NCBI GenBank assembly: GCA_029881635.1
Contig: JAOUMG010000099.1
Location: forward strand, 1-6,964
Direction: 5' to 3'
DNA from: Paracoccaceae bacterium
GTDB lineage: Bacteria > Pseudomonadota > Alphaproteobacteria > Rhodobacterales > Rhodobacteraceae
Length of the DNA: 6,964 nt
Shown here: positions 1-6,018 of the stretch, piece after piece
Numbering within the stretch: position 1 is the stretch's first letter
How the letters are laid out: the number at the start of each line of letters is the position of its first letter
Program-made: the position numbers and the translations under genes
The notes under the pieces: model-generated
The model's database searches: none
What the model saw: only the letters and a program-made list of their open reading frames with translations
Told to the model about the DNA's origin: nothing

Positions 1-198
1 CCCCTGATTTCGGACTGGCGGAACTTTCATCAATGGGCGGAGGCCGGGTCGCCGCAGGCGCCTGAAAAGGCGAACGCCCTCTGGAAAAAGGCACTTGCCG
101 AATACCGCGAACCGCCGATTGCGGCTGAAGTGACTGAAAAGATTGATGCCTTCGTCAACCAGCGATTGGCCGAAGGCGGCCAGCGGACCGACTTTTGA
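1..198 (+). CDS. MttB-superfamily methyltransferase, C-terminal fragment (5' end outside window)
   Basis: The frame is open from base 1 to a TGA at 196-198 and gives 65 residues, beginning PLISDWRNFHQW and containing AGSPQAPEKANALWKKALAEY. I recognise this as the extreme C-terminus of the trimethylamine methyltransferase (MttB) family. These proteins usually end with an ISD-x-RNF-x-x-W stretch, an AGS-x-x-A-x-x-(K/R)AN-x-(L/I)W segment, a short proline-rich link and a final helix ending near FV-x-(Q/R)R. Members move a methyl group from a methylamine or betaine to a corrinoid protein. Only some archaeal and bacterial members carry pyrrolysine, and most alphaproteobacterial homologues do not. 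The relevant central region is outside the window, so this cannot be decided here. Only the tail is seen, so family membership is fairly sure but the substrate is unknown. It lies 120 nt upstream of the next gene on the same strand and may belong to the same catabolic locus. Confidence 0.78.
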   Translation, partial: PLISDWRNFHQWAEAGSPQAPEKANALWKKALAEYREPPIAAEVTEKIDAFVNQRLAEGGQRTDF

Positions 199-242
199 AG
201 CCGTGGGAATGCCCCGGTGGTTTTGGCTAAGATTTTCTGACT

Positions 243-259
243 CTGGTTAAGTTTTTGCC
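243..259 (+). promoter_or_regulatory. Candidate sigma-54 (-24/-12) promoter upstream of the 2OG oxygenase
   Basis: The sequence CTGG at 243-246 and TTGC at 255-258 place GG (245-246) and GC (257-258) exactly 10 nt apart, the spacing of the sigma-54 consensus YTGGCACG-N4-TTGCW. The flanking CACG block is not conserved (TTAA), and the base after TTGC is C rather than A/T. If used, transcription would start near 270, leaving a leader of about 50 nt before the ATG at 319. A nitrogen-responsive promoter would suit a methylamine or betaine locus, but that is inference. No convincing sigma-70 -35/-10 pair was found in 199-318; TAAAAT at 291-296 has no good -35 partner. Confidence 0.28.
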
Positions 260-308
260 ACCTTGAGTAAGACTGCAACCCGCCCTTCAATAAAATCACC
301 TCTGCAAT

Positions 309-314
309 GGAGAG
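309..314 (+). promoter_or_regulatory. Ribosome binding site that favours the ATG at 319
   Basis: GGAGAG lies 4 nt before the ATG at 319, and its GGAG core ends 6 nt before it. An in-frame ATG at 307 overlaps this element and has no purine-rich sequence of its own upstream. The 319 start is therefore preferred for the 2OG oxygenase gene. Confidence 0.55.
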
Positions 315-318
315 ACCA

Positions 319-1107
319 ATGCGCGACATCCTTGATCTTGACCGATACCCCTTGGACAAGCCCGGGTCGGCCCCGTGGCAGAAGCTGGTCGAAAAATGCC
401 GCGAGGATCTTGCCCGTGACGGGATGTTCAACCTCGAAGGGTTGGTGCGACCTGCAGCACTTGCCCGCGCGATGGCGGAAATAAGGCCGGTGATGGAAAC
501 CCTGTCTTTCGTCCATAAACGGTCACATAATATCTATTTCAAAAAGGAGGTTCCGGGTCTGGCGCCCGATCATCCGGCGCTGCGGATGGTTGACACCATC
601 AACCACACGGTCTGCGCCGACCAGATACCGCAGAGCGTACCGACATGGATTTATGAATGGCCGCAATTTGCCGTCTTTCTGGCCGCGACAATGGACAAGG
701 ACACGCTTTTTGCCATGAACGATCCTTTGGCCCGCATGAATGTCATGTGCTACCGCGAGGGCGAGGCGCTGAACTGGCATTTTGATCGGTCCGAATTCAC
801 CACGACATTGCTGTTGCAAGCCCCGAGCGGGGGGGGTGATTTTGAATATCGCTCGGACCTGCGCAGCGACAGCGATCCGAATTATGACGGCGTGGCGCGT
901 CTGCTGGAGGGCAAGGACGCGCAGGTCAAGACACTGAAACTGTCGGCAGGAACACTCAATGTGTTCAAGGGCAAGAACACCCTGCACCGAGTGACCCCCT
1001 GCAAGGGTCCGCAAGAACGCTACATCGCTGTCTTTTCGTATTACGAACGCCCGGGTGTCAGGTTTTCAAAAGAAGAGCAGGTTGGCTTCTACGGACGTGC
1101 GGCCTGA
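319..1107 (+). CDS. Fe(II)/2-oxoglutarate-dependent oxygenase, HalD/BesD/ArpA-like (HxD type, probable hydroxylase)
   Basis: This is a 262-residue soluble protein, the usual size for the family, starting MRDILDLDRYPLD. The fold is a jelly-roll oxygenase. The first metal ligands are in NWHFDRSEF (His154 and Asp156), the distal histidine is in TLHRVTP (His223), and the 2-oxoglutarate-binding arginine is probably Arg234 in QERYIAVFSYY. The sequence between, with TTTLLLQAP, a Gly triplet and DFEY, matches the HalD/BesD/ArpA-like group of amino-acid oxygenases. Known radical halogenases of that group replace the Asp of HxD with Gly to make room for chloride. Asp is retained here, so hydroxylation or oxidative demethylation is expected rather than halogenation. 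The substrate is not identifiable; a free or N-methylated amino acid is an inference from the family and neighbours. An alternative in-frame ATG at 307 would add MERP. The gene is followed after 45 nt by the Rieske oxygenase gene, probably in one transcript. An 8-G run (829-836) codes the glycine triplet. Confidence 0.85.
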   Translation: MRDILDLDRYPLDKPGSAPWQKLVEKCREDLARDGMFNLEGLVRPAALARAMAEIRPVMETLSFVHKRSHNIYFKKEVPGLAPDHPALRMVDTINHTVCADQIPQSVPTWIYEWPQFAVFLAATMDKDTLFAMNDPLARMNVMCYREGEALNWHFDRSEFTTTLLLQAPSGGGDFEYRSDLRSDSDPNYDGVARLLEGKDAQVKTLKLSAGTLNVFKGKNTLHRVTPCKGPQERYIAVFSYYERPGVRFSKEEQVGFYGRAA

Positions 1108-1138
1108 TGCTGGCTGCGGCCAAGACAGACACGAATGC

Positions 1139-1144
1139 GAGGAG
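1139..1144 (+). promoter_or_regulatory. Ribosome binding site that sets the Rieske start at 1153
   Basis: GAGGAG lies 8 nt before the ATG at 1153, which is an ideal distance. An in-frame ATG at 1135 lies just before this element and has no comparable site, so the longer version starting MRGDFP is less likely. Confidence 0.65.
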
Positions 1145-1152
1145 ATTTCCCG

Positions 1153-2295
1153 ATGGCGCATGACGTACTTTCCACCCTGGGCGAGGCTCTGAAGCAAAGC
1201 GAAACGCTTGACTACGATCAGGCCTGGTCGATGCCGAAATCCTATTACACCGATCCCGAGGTTCTGGCGCTGGAGCGTGAACATCTCTTTGGCAAGGAAT
1301 GGATCTGTATCGGGCGCAGCCAAGAGGTTTCCAAGCCCGGCGATTTCATGACCTTCCAGCTGTGCGACGAACCGCTTGTCGCCATCCGGGGCGACGATGA
1401 CAAGATCCGCGTGTTATCCAATGTCTGCCGCCACCGCGGCGCGCTTCTGGCGGAGGGCAGCGGCCATGCCAAGCGGCTGGTTTGCCCGTATCACCACTGG
1501 TCTTATGACCGCGACGGCAAACTGGCCGCCGCGCCGAAGATGGGGGCACATAAGAGCTTTGTGTCGGCAGAGTGCCGTTTGCCCGAATTTGCTTGCGAGG
1601 AATGGCACGGATTTCTGTTCACCAATCTGAGCGACAGCCCACCGCCGCTCGCCCCGCGGCTTGCAGGGCTGTCGGCGCTGATCAAGAATTACCACATGGA
1701 GGAAATGCAGCTGCGTTATGTGGCTGATGAGGTCTGGCACACCAACTGGAAATGCCTGATCGAGAATTTCATGGAAGGCTATCACCTGTCGCCGCTGCAC
1801 AAGACCACGCTGCATTTGGTGAACCCGACCAAGCTTTGTTCGCATTTTCCGGCAGGCGAGGGTTATTTCGGCTATAATGCGGGCTATTCGCCCGATCTGC
1901 CAAGGCCCGCCGAAGGACACCCGGCACTGTCTCACGCCGAGGCGACCAATTGCGTGATGTTCGCGGTCCCGCCCGGGCTCGTGTCAGGGTGTGGAGGCGA
2001 TTACAGTTCGTTCATCTGCGTTCAGCCGGAATCGACCGACCGCGTTCGCGCCAAGCTCGGGCTGATCTTTTATGGTGACAGCTGGAAGCAACCGGCAGTG
2101 GATCATGCGGTTGATCTGTTCAATGCAACCATGGCCGAAGACAAGACGGTCCTGGTTGATCTCATGCGGGGGATGGCTTCCAAGCATCATGCACGCGGAC
2201 CGTTGGCGCCAGCGGATTTTGAAGGTCCGGTGCTAGATTTCTACCGTTTCTACAGCAGGGGGATGAAAGAGGTACTTGCCACACATGGGCAGTGA
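1153..2295 (+). CDS. Rieske non-haem iron oxygenase, alpha (catalytic) subunit; quaternary-ammonium-type
   Basis: This is a 380-residue soluble protein. The N-terminal Rieske domain (about residues 40-150) has the full [2Fe-2S] motif: Cys92-x-His94, 16 residues, then Cys111-x-x-His114 (VCRHRG and VCPYHHW). The C-terminal catalytic domain carries ENFMEGYHLSPLH with mononuclear iron ligands His211 and His216; the third ligand is probably Asp330 in MAEDK. The residue three before the first histidine, which links the Rieske and iron sites, is Glu208 rather than the Asp of aromatic-ring dioxygenases. Glu there is known from carnitine monooxygenase CntA. Enzymes of this group oxidise carnitine, glycine betaine or proline betaine, using electrons from a separate flavin/ferredoxin reductase. 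No reductase gene is in the window. An aromatic substrate cannot be excluded, because automatic annotation would call it a ring-hydroxylating dioxygenase alpha subunit. It follows the 2OG oxygenase closely and precedes an ABC uptake operon. Confidence 0.9.
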   Translation: MAHDVLSTLGEALKQSETLDYDQAWSMPKSYYTDPEVLALEREHLFGKEWICIGRSQEVSKPGDFMTFQLCDEPLVAIRGDDDKIRVLSNVCRHRGALLAEGSGHAKRLVCPYHHWSYDRDGKLAAAPKMGAHKSFVSAECRLPEFACEEWHGFLFTNLSDSPPPLAPRLAGLSALIKNYHMEEMQLRYVADEVWHTNWKCLIENFMEGYHLSPLHKTTLHLVNPTKLCSHFPAGEGYFGYNAGYSPDLPRPAEGHPALSHAEATNCVMFAVPPGLVSGCGGDYSSFICVQPESTDRVRAKLGLIFYGDSWKQPAVDHAVDLFNATMAEDKTVLVDLMRGMASKHHARGPLAPADFEGPVLDFYRFYSRGMKEVLATHGQ

Positions 2296-2452
2296 AGACC
2301 CCTTTGCGAGGGTGAGCGCCGGTGAACGGGTGCAAGCCGGACTTTGGTCCGGGCGACGATAAGGAAAGGCTTTGTGTGCCGATCCGGTACGGTTAACGTG
2401 AAAACTAAAAAAACAGGAAGCAACAACAAGACAGCAACAGGAGAGAGAGAAC
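2296..2452 (+). promoter_or_regulatory. Leader region before the ABC transporter operon, with a small hairpin
   Basis: This 157-nt gap separates the oxygenases from the transporter. It contains a perfect inverted repeat, CCGGAC (2337-2342), loop TTTG, GTCCGG (2347-2352), with no T-run after it, so it is not a standard intrinsic terminator. A weak sigma-70-like pair, TTGTGT (2372-2377) and TAACGT (2394-2399) with a 16-nt spacer, is possible but only partly matches consensus. The last 50 nt (2401-2452) are strikingly A-rich and unstructured compared with the rest of the window, then lead into AGGAG (2439-2443) 9 nt before the start codon. Such a leader favours efficient translation of the binding protein. 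A separate promoter here is plausible but unproven. Confidence 0.3.
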
Positions 2453-4111
2453 ATGGCGATCAACTTCAAGAAGCTGGATTTGCTGCGGCGGGGCCGCAGT
2501 GCACATGAAAATCACCTGATAGATGGTCTCGTACGGGGCACGGTCAGTCGGCGCGAATTCATGCGGTTCGGTTCTGTGCTGGGCCTCTCGGTGCCGCTTT
2601 TGGGCAGCATCAGCACGGCGGTCGGCTATGGGCTTTCCGCGGCACCTTTGCGGGCGGCGACCCCGGGCGGAACCATCCGCTTTGGTCAGATCGTCCCGGC
2701 AGGAGCCATCGACCCGGTCACCATCGCCGATGGCGGCGGGCTGACGGTCCTGTCGCAAGTCGCCGAAACGCTGGTGCTGTCTGGGAGCGATCTTTCTGCC
2801 GTGCCGCTTCTGGCGGAAAGTTGGTCACCCAATGCGGATGGCACTGTCTGGACCTTCAAATTACGCCAGGGGGTCAAGTTCCACAATGGCAACACCATGA
2901 CTGCCGACGATGTCGTGGCGACGTTTGACCGTCTGTCGGACCCCGAGGTTGGTTCGAACGCGCTGTCGGTCTTTTCGGGGATGCTGTCGAAGGGCGGTAC
3001 GCGCAAGGTTGATGATTATACAGTAGAATTCCACCTTGATGTCGCCAACGGCAATTTCCCCTACGCGGTATCGACCGACAACTATAACTCCGTCATCGTT
3101 CCTGCCGACTTCAGCGGAAACTACGAAGACGCGATGATCGGGACCGGCCCATTCAAACTCGACAAGTTCACACCCAAGGTCGGGGCATCCTTTGTGCGCA
3201 ACGATGATTACTGGGGTGCCACGCCGCTGCCGGACCGGGTTGAGATCACCTTTTATGACGATTACCAACCGCAGATTCTGGCGCTGCAGGGCGGGCAGAT
3301 CGACATCATCCAGCAGATGCCGGTTCTGCAGGGTATCGGGCTGCTCAACGATCCGAATTTCGACATCATCAGTACACCGTCATCGGCCCATCAGCAGGTT
3401 CACATGCGCGTCGATATGGATCCGTTCAAGGATAAGAGGGTGCGCCGTGCCGTTGCGCTTTGTCTGGACCGACCGGCGCTGGTGCAGGGGCTGATGAAAG
3501 GCAAGGCACAGATCGGCAATGACAGCCCGTTCATGGCCGCCTATCCGTCGACCGACCCGACTATTCCACAGCGCGAGAAGAACATCGCCGAAGCAAAACA
3601 GCTTATGGAAGCGGCTGGCATGGCGGGCGGATTCTCGACCACTCTCACCACGGAAAAATACCTGGAAATTCCGGACTATGCAGTTCTGATCCAAAATGCC
3701 GTGAAAGAGATCGGCGGCGATATCCAGCTCAATATCATGGATCAGGGCGCCTATTACGGCGATGCGGTTCCGGGCAATTCGCCCTGGCTCGATTCCGTCA
3801 TGGGGATCACCGATTACGGCCATCGCGGTGTCCCCAACGTGTTCCTGCAGGCACCGCTGGCAAGCACCGGGACTTGGAACTCGGCGCATTTCGCCAACAG
3901 CGAATACGACGCGCTGGTCACAAGCTATATCGGTGCGCTCGACCTGGAGGCACAGCGCGAGTCGGCAAGTAAGATACAAACGCTTCTGTTGGACGAAACA
4001 CCGTTGATTTTCTCGTATTTCTACGACTTCCTGACAGTCACGAGGAAAGGCGCAGCCGGTGTCGAGCCGACGGCCATGGGCCATCTGATGCTCGGGCAGG
4101 CCAGCCTGTAG
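2453..4111 (+). CDS. Tat-exported ABC transporter substrate-binding protein, family 5 (Dpp/Opp/nickel type)
   Basis: This 552-residue periplasmic protein captures the ligand for the transporter encoded just downstream. The N-terminus has a long charged region with a twin-arginine motif, SRREFMR (Arg33-Arg34), then a hydrophobic stretch (about residues 40-58) and a likely cleavage site after PLRA near residue 68. Export is therefore expected through the Tat system, already folded. The mature part shows the SBP_bac_5 pattern: LAESW-x-P-N-x-DGTVWTF near residue 120, VKFHNG (His144) and TADDVVATFDR, GTGPFKL near residue 230, DDYWG, and VRRAVALCLDR around residue 330. Length is normal for the family. 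Family-5 proteins bind peptides, opines, nickel chelates and other small compounds, so the fold does not define the ligand; the neighbouring oxygenases suggest a modified amino acid or betaine (inference). The ATG at 2453 is supported by AGGAG 9 nt upstream. Confidence 0.93.
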   Translation: MAINFKKLDLLRRGRSAHENHLIDGLVRGTVSRREFMRFGSVLGLSVPLLGSISTAVGYGLSAAPLRAATPGGTIRFGQIVPAGAIDPVTIADGGGLTVLSQVAETLVLSGSDLSAVPLLAESWSPNADGTVWTFKLRQGVKFHNGNTMTADDVVATFDRLSDPEVGSNALSVFSGMLSKGGTRKVDDYTVEFHLDVANGNFPYAVSTDNYNSVIVPADFSGNYEDAMIGTGPFKLDKFTPKVGASFVRNDDYWGATPLPDRVEITFYDDYQPQILALQGGQIDIIQQMPVLQGIGLLNDPNFDIISTPSSAHQQVHMRVDMDPFKDKRVRRAVALCLDRPALVQGLMKGKAQIGNDSPFMAAYPSTDPTIPQREKNIAEAKQLMEAAGMAGGFSTTLTTEKYLEIPDYAVLIQNAVKEIGGDIQLNIMDQGAYYGDAVPGNSPWLDSVMGITDYGHRGVPNVFLQAPLASTGTWNSAHFANSEYDALVTSYIGALDLEAQRESASKIQTLLLDETPLIFSYFYDFLTVTRKGAAGVEPTAMGHLMLGQASL

Positions 4112-4127
4112 GTAATAAGACTGTCGC

Positions 4128-4157
4128 CGCCGCCCGGGAACCTGATCCTGGGCGGCG
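4128..4157 (+). repeat. Strong intercistronic hairpin between binding-protein and permease genes
   Basis: The arms CGCCGCCCGGGA (4128-4139) and TCCTGGGCGGCG (4146-4157) form a 12-bp stem with one G-U pair and a 6-nt loop (ACCTGA). No T-run follows, so it is unlikely to be a complete intrinsic terminator. It starts 16 nt after the stop codon of the binding protein. Stem-loops in this place in binding-protein transporter operons are known to protect the upstream mRNA from 3' exonucleases and reduce permease expression. That function is inferred here. Confidence 0.6.
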
Positions 4158-4198
4158 CTGGCGGGCGCGAAGTCGGGGGGCGCACAATTCTAGGATAT

Positions 4199-5140
4199 GT
4201 GGTCAAACGTATTCTGCTGGCCTTGGTGACGCTTTGGTTGCTTAGCATGCTGGTTTTTGCCGGCGGGCGCATGTTGCCCGGTAATGTTGGCCGCGCGATG
4301 CTTGGGCCTTTCGCGGATCAGGCAGCGGTCGATGTGCTGAACCGCGAAATGGGTACGGACCGCCCGGTGCTGGTACAATACGGCGAATGGATCAGCGGAT
4401 TTGTGACCGGCGATCTGGGCAATTCCTACGCCTACCGCGCACCGGTTGCGCCGTTCCTTGGTACAGCGCTTGCCAATTCGGCCAAGCTTTCGCTGGTAGC
4501 CTTTCTCATGGTTGTACCCCTGGGGATATTTGGCGGTGTCGTTGCGGCGCTTAATCGGGGACGCGCAGCTGATCGGATCATTTCGGTGACCGGTCTATCG
4601 GCAACCGTCGTGCCCGAATTCGTCTCGGGCATCGTGCTGATCCTGGTCTTTGGCGTCTGGCTCCGGTGGTTCCCGATCTCGGCCACATGGCCTGACGGGG
4701 CGGGTATTCTGACCCAGATCTATTATCTGATCCTGCCCTCGATCCCCCTCGTGCTGATCCTCTTTGGCTATATCGCGCGGATGGCACGGGCCGGGATGAT
4801 CGAGGCGCTGGATGCGGAATACACGCGCACCGCGATCCTCAAGGGGTTGCCCTTTCCGCAAGTCATCTGGCGGCACGTTCTGCGCAATGCGCTTTTGCCG
4901 ACAATCAGCGTGATTGCCACGCAGACAGTCTATCTGATCGGCGGGCTCGTCGTGATCGAGATCCTGTTTCACTATCAGGGGATCGGCAGCCTGATCTATA
5001 CCGCCGCCAACAAGAAGGACTTTCCGATGCTGCAAGCCGGTGTCATGGCTGTTGGCGCGCTATTTGCCTTTGCCACCCTGATCGCTGACCTCCTCTATGC
5101 GAGGTTGAATCCACGCATCCGGTTCGGAGGCAGCGAATGA
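4199..5140 (+). CDS. ABC transporter permease, DppB/OppB type
   Basis: This 313-residue inner-membrane protein is one half of the transport channel. It has the family layout: a first membrane helix right at the N-terminus (RILLALVTLWLL), a periplasmic loop with GEWISGFVTGDLGNSY, then about five further helices including LSLVAFLMVVPLGIFGG and LILPSIPLVLILFGYIARM. The cytoplasmic coupling loop is TRTAILKGLP (about residues 209-218, Gly216), followed by RHVLRNALLP, typical of the BPD_transp_1 family. The start is a GTG at 4199, chosen because the protein then begins at the normal family position. The nearby AGGA (4192-4195) is only 3 nt away, a poor site, and an out-of-frame ATG overlaps it at 4197. 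Low initiation would fit the preceding hairpin in keeping permease levels below binding protein. It overlaps the next gene by 4 nt (ATGA). Confidence 0.92.
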   Translation: MVKRILLALVTLWLLSMLVFAGGRMLPGNVGRAMLGPFADQAAVDVLNREMGTDRPVLVQYGEWISGFVTGDLGNSYAYRAPVAPFLGTALANSAKLSLVAFLMVVPLGIFGGVVAALNRGRAADRIISVTGLSATVVPEFVSGIVLILVFGVWLRWFPISATWPDGAGILTQIYYLILPSIPLVLILFGYIARMARAGMIEALDAEYTRTAILKGLPFPQVIWRHVLRNALLPTISVIATQTVYLIGGLVVIEILFHYQGIGSLIYTAANKKDFPMLQAGVMAVGALFAFATLIADLLYARLNPRIRFGGSE

Positions 5141-6018
5141 GCGACGCGGACAGAATGCCGGTCGCGGGCGATGCCACTGAGCCGATGTCGGCAGGCTGGC
5201 GCCGCGATCTGCGCCGCCTGTTCGGGTCAGGCGCCTTTGTCGTGGGGGCAAGTGTCGTGCTTTTCTGGGTCGGCTGCGCCATTTTCGGGCGCAGTCTGGT
5301 ACCCTACGATCCCTTCGCCGACGATCTGATGAATTCGCTGATGCCGCCATCAGGCGCACATTGGTTCGGCACCGACCAGCTTGGCCGCGATGTCTTTTCG
5401 CGTGTCATCGTCGGCGCGCGTGATATTCTGACAGTGGCACCTTTGGCCACGCTTCTCAGCACGATACTAGGGACGGCACTGGGGCTGACGATGGGCTATT
5501 TCGGTGGCCTGATCGACGAGGTTCTTAGCAGGCTCGTCGATGCTGTTCTGGCCCTGCCGACCGTCATCGTAGCGCTGCTTGCGCTGACCGCGGTCGGTAC
5601 CTCGACCGTGACTGTTCTGTTGGTGATAGCTTTCACCTTCGCGCCGATCATCGCTCGAACCGTGCGCGCCGCCGTTCTGAGCGAGCGCAACCTCGACTAT
5701 GTGGCCGCCGCCGAGCTTCGCCGCGACAGCCGCCTTTATATCCTGTTCGTGGAGATACTGCCCAATGTGATTCCGCCGATACTGGTCGAATCGACGGTAA
5801 GGCTGGGCTATGCGATTTTCACCGTAGCCACGCTCAGCTTCATCGGCTTCGGCATTCAGCCGCCTTCGCCCGACTGGGGGCTGTCGATATCGTCGAATTA
5901 CGGGCTGATCGGGGGCGGGTTCTGGTGGACGGTGCTGTTTGATAGCGGCGCGATCGCCTCGCTCGTCATCGGCATCAACCTGATGGCCGACGGTATCGAA
6001 AGCGCGCTCAATGACTGA
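5137..6018 (+). CDS. ABC transporter permease, DppC/OppC type
   Basis: This 293-residue inner-membrane protein is the partner of the preceding permease in the channel. It shows a cytoplasmic N-terminus, a first helix (about residues 32-50), the periplasmic signature LVPYDPF and HWFGTDQLGRDVFSRVIVGAR (about residues 70-95), which is diagnostic for the DppC/OppC group, then five further helices. FIGFGIQPPSPDWG near residue 240 is also typical. The coupling loop is unusual: the usual EAA---G pattern reads AAAELRR (residues 190-196), with Ala for Glu and Arg196 for the conserved glycine, although EILPN after it is intact. The start ATG overlaps the upstream stop codon (ATGA), and CGGAGG (5125-5130) lies 6 nt before it, so translation is coupled but also independently well initiated. 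The substrate is shared with the neighbouring binding protein. Confidence 0.93.
   Translation: MSDADRMPVAGDATEPMSAGWRRDLRRLFGSGAFVVGASVVLFWVGCAIFGRSLVPYDPFADDLMNSLMPPSGAHWFGTDQLGRDVFSRVIVGARDILTVAPLATLLSTILGTALGLTMGYFGGLIDEVLSRLVDAVLALPTVIVALLALTAVGTSTVTVLLVIAFTFAPIIARTVRAAVLSERNLDYVAAAELRRDSRLYILFVEILPNVIPPILVESTVRLGYAIFTVATLSFIGFGIQPPSPDWGLSISSNYGLIGGGFWWTVLFDSGAIASLVIGINLMADGIESALND

Noticed and set aside
30..431. Minus-strand open frame spanning the MttB tail and the gap before the 2OG oxygenase
   Set aside because: It overlaps two recognisable plus-strand genes and its product has no family features.
2337..2352. CCGGAC/GTCCGG hairpin as a transcription terminator after the Rieske gene
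   Set aside because: The stem is only 6 bp and is followed by GCGACGATAAGG with no T-run, so it does not meet the pattern of an intrinsic terminator.
3380..4084. Minus-strand open frame (234 codons) opposite the binding-protein gene
   Set aside because: It lies wholly inside a clear family-5 binding-protein gene and has no recognisable domain; it is an expected shadow in GC-rich DNA.
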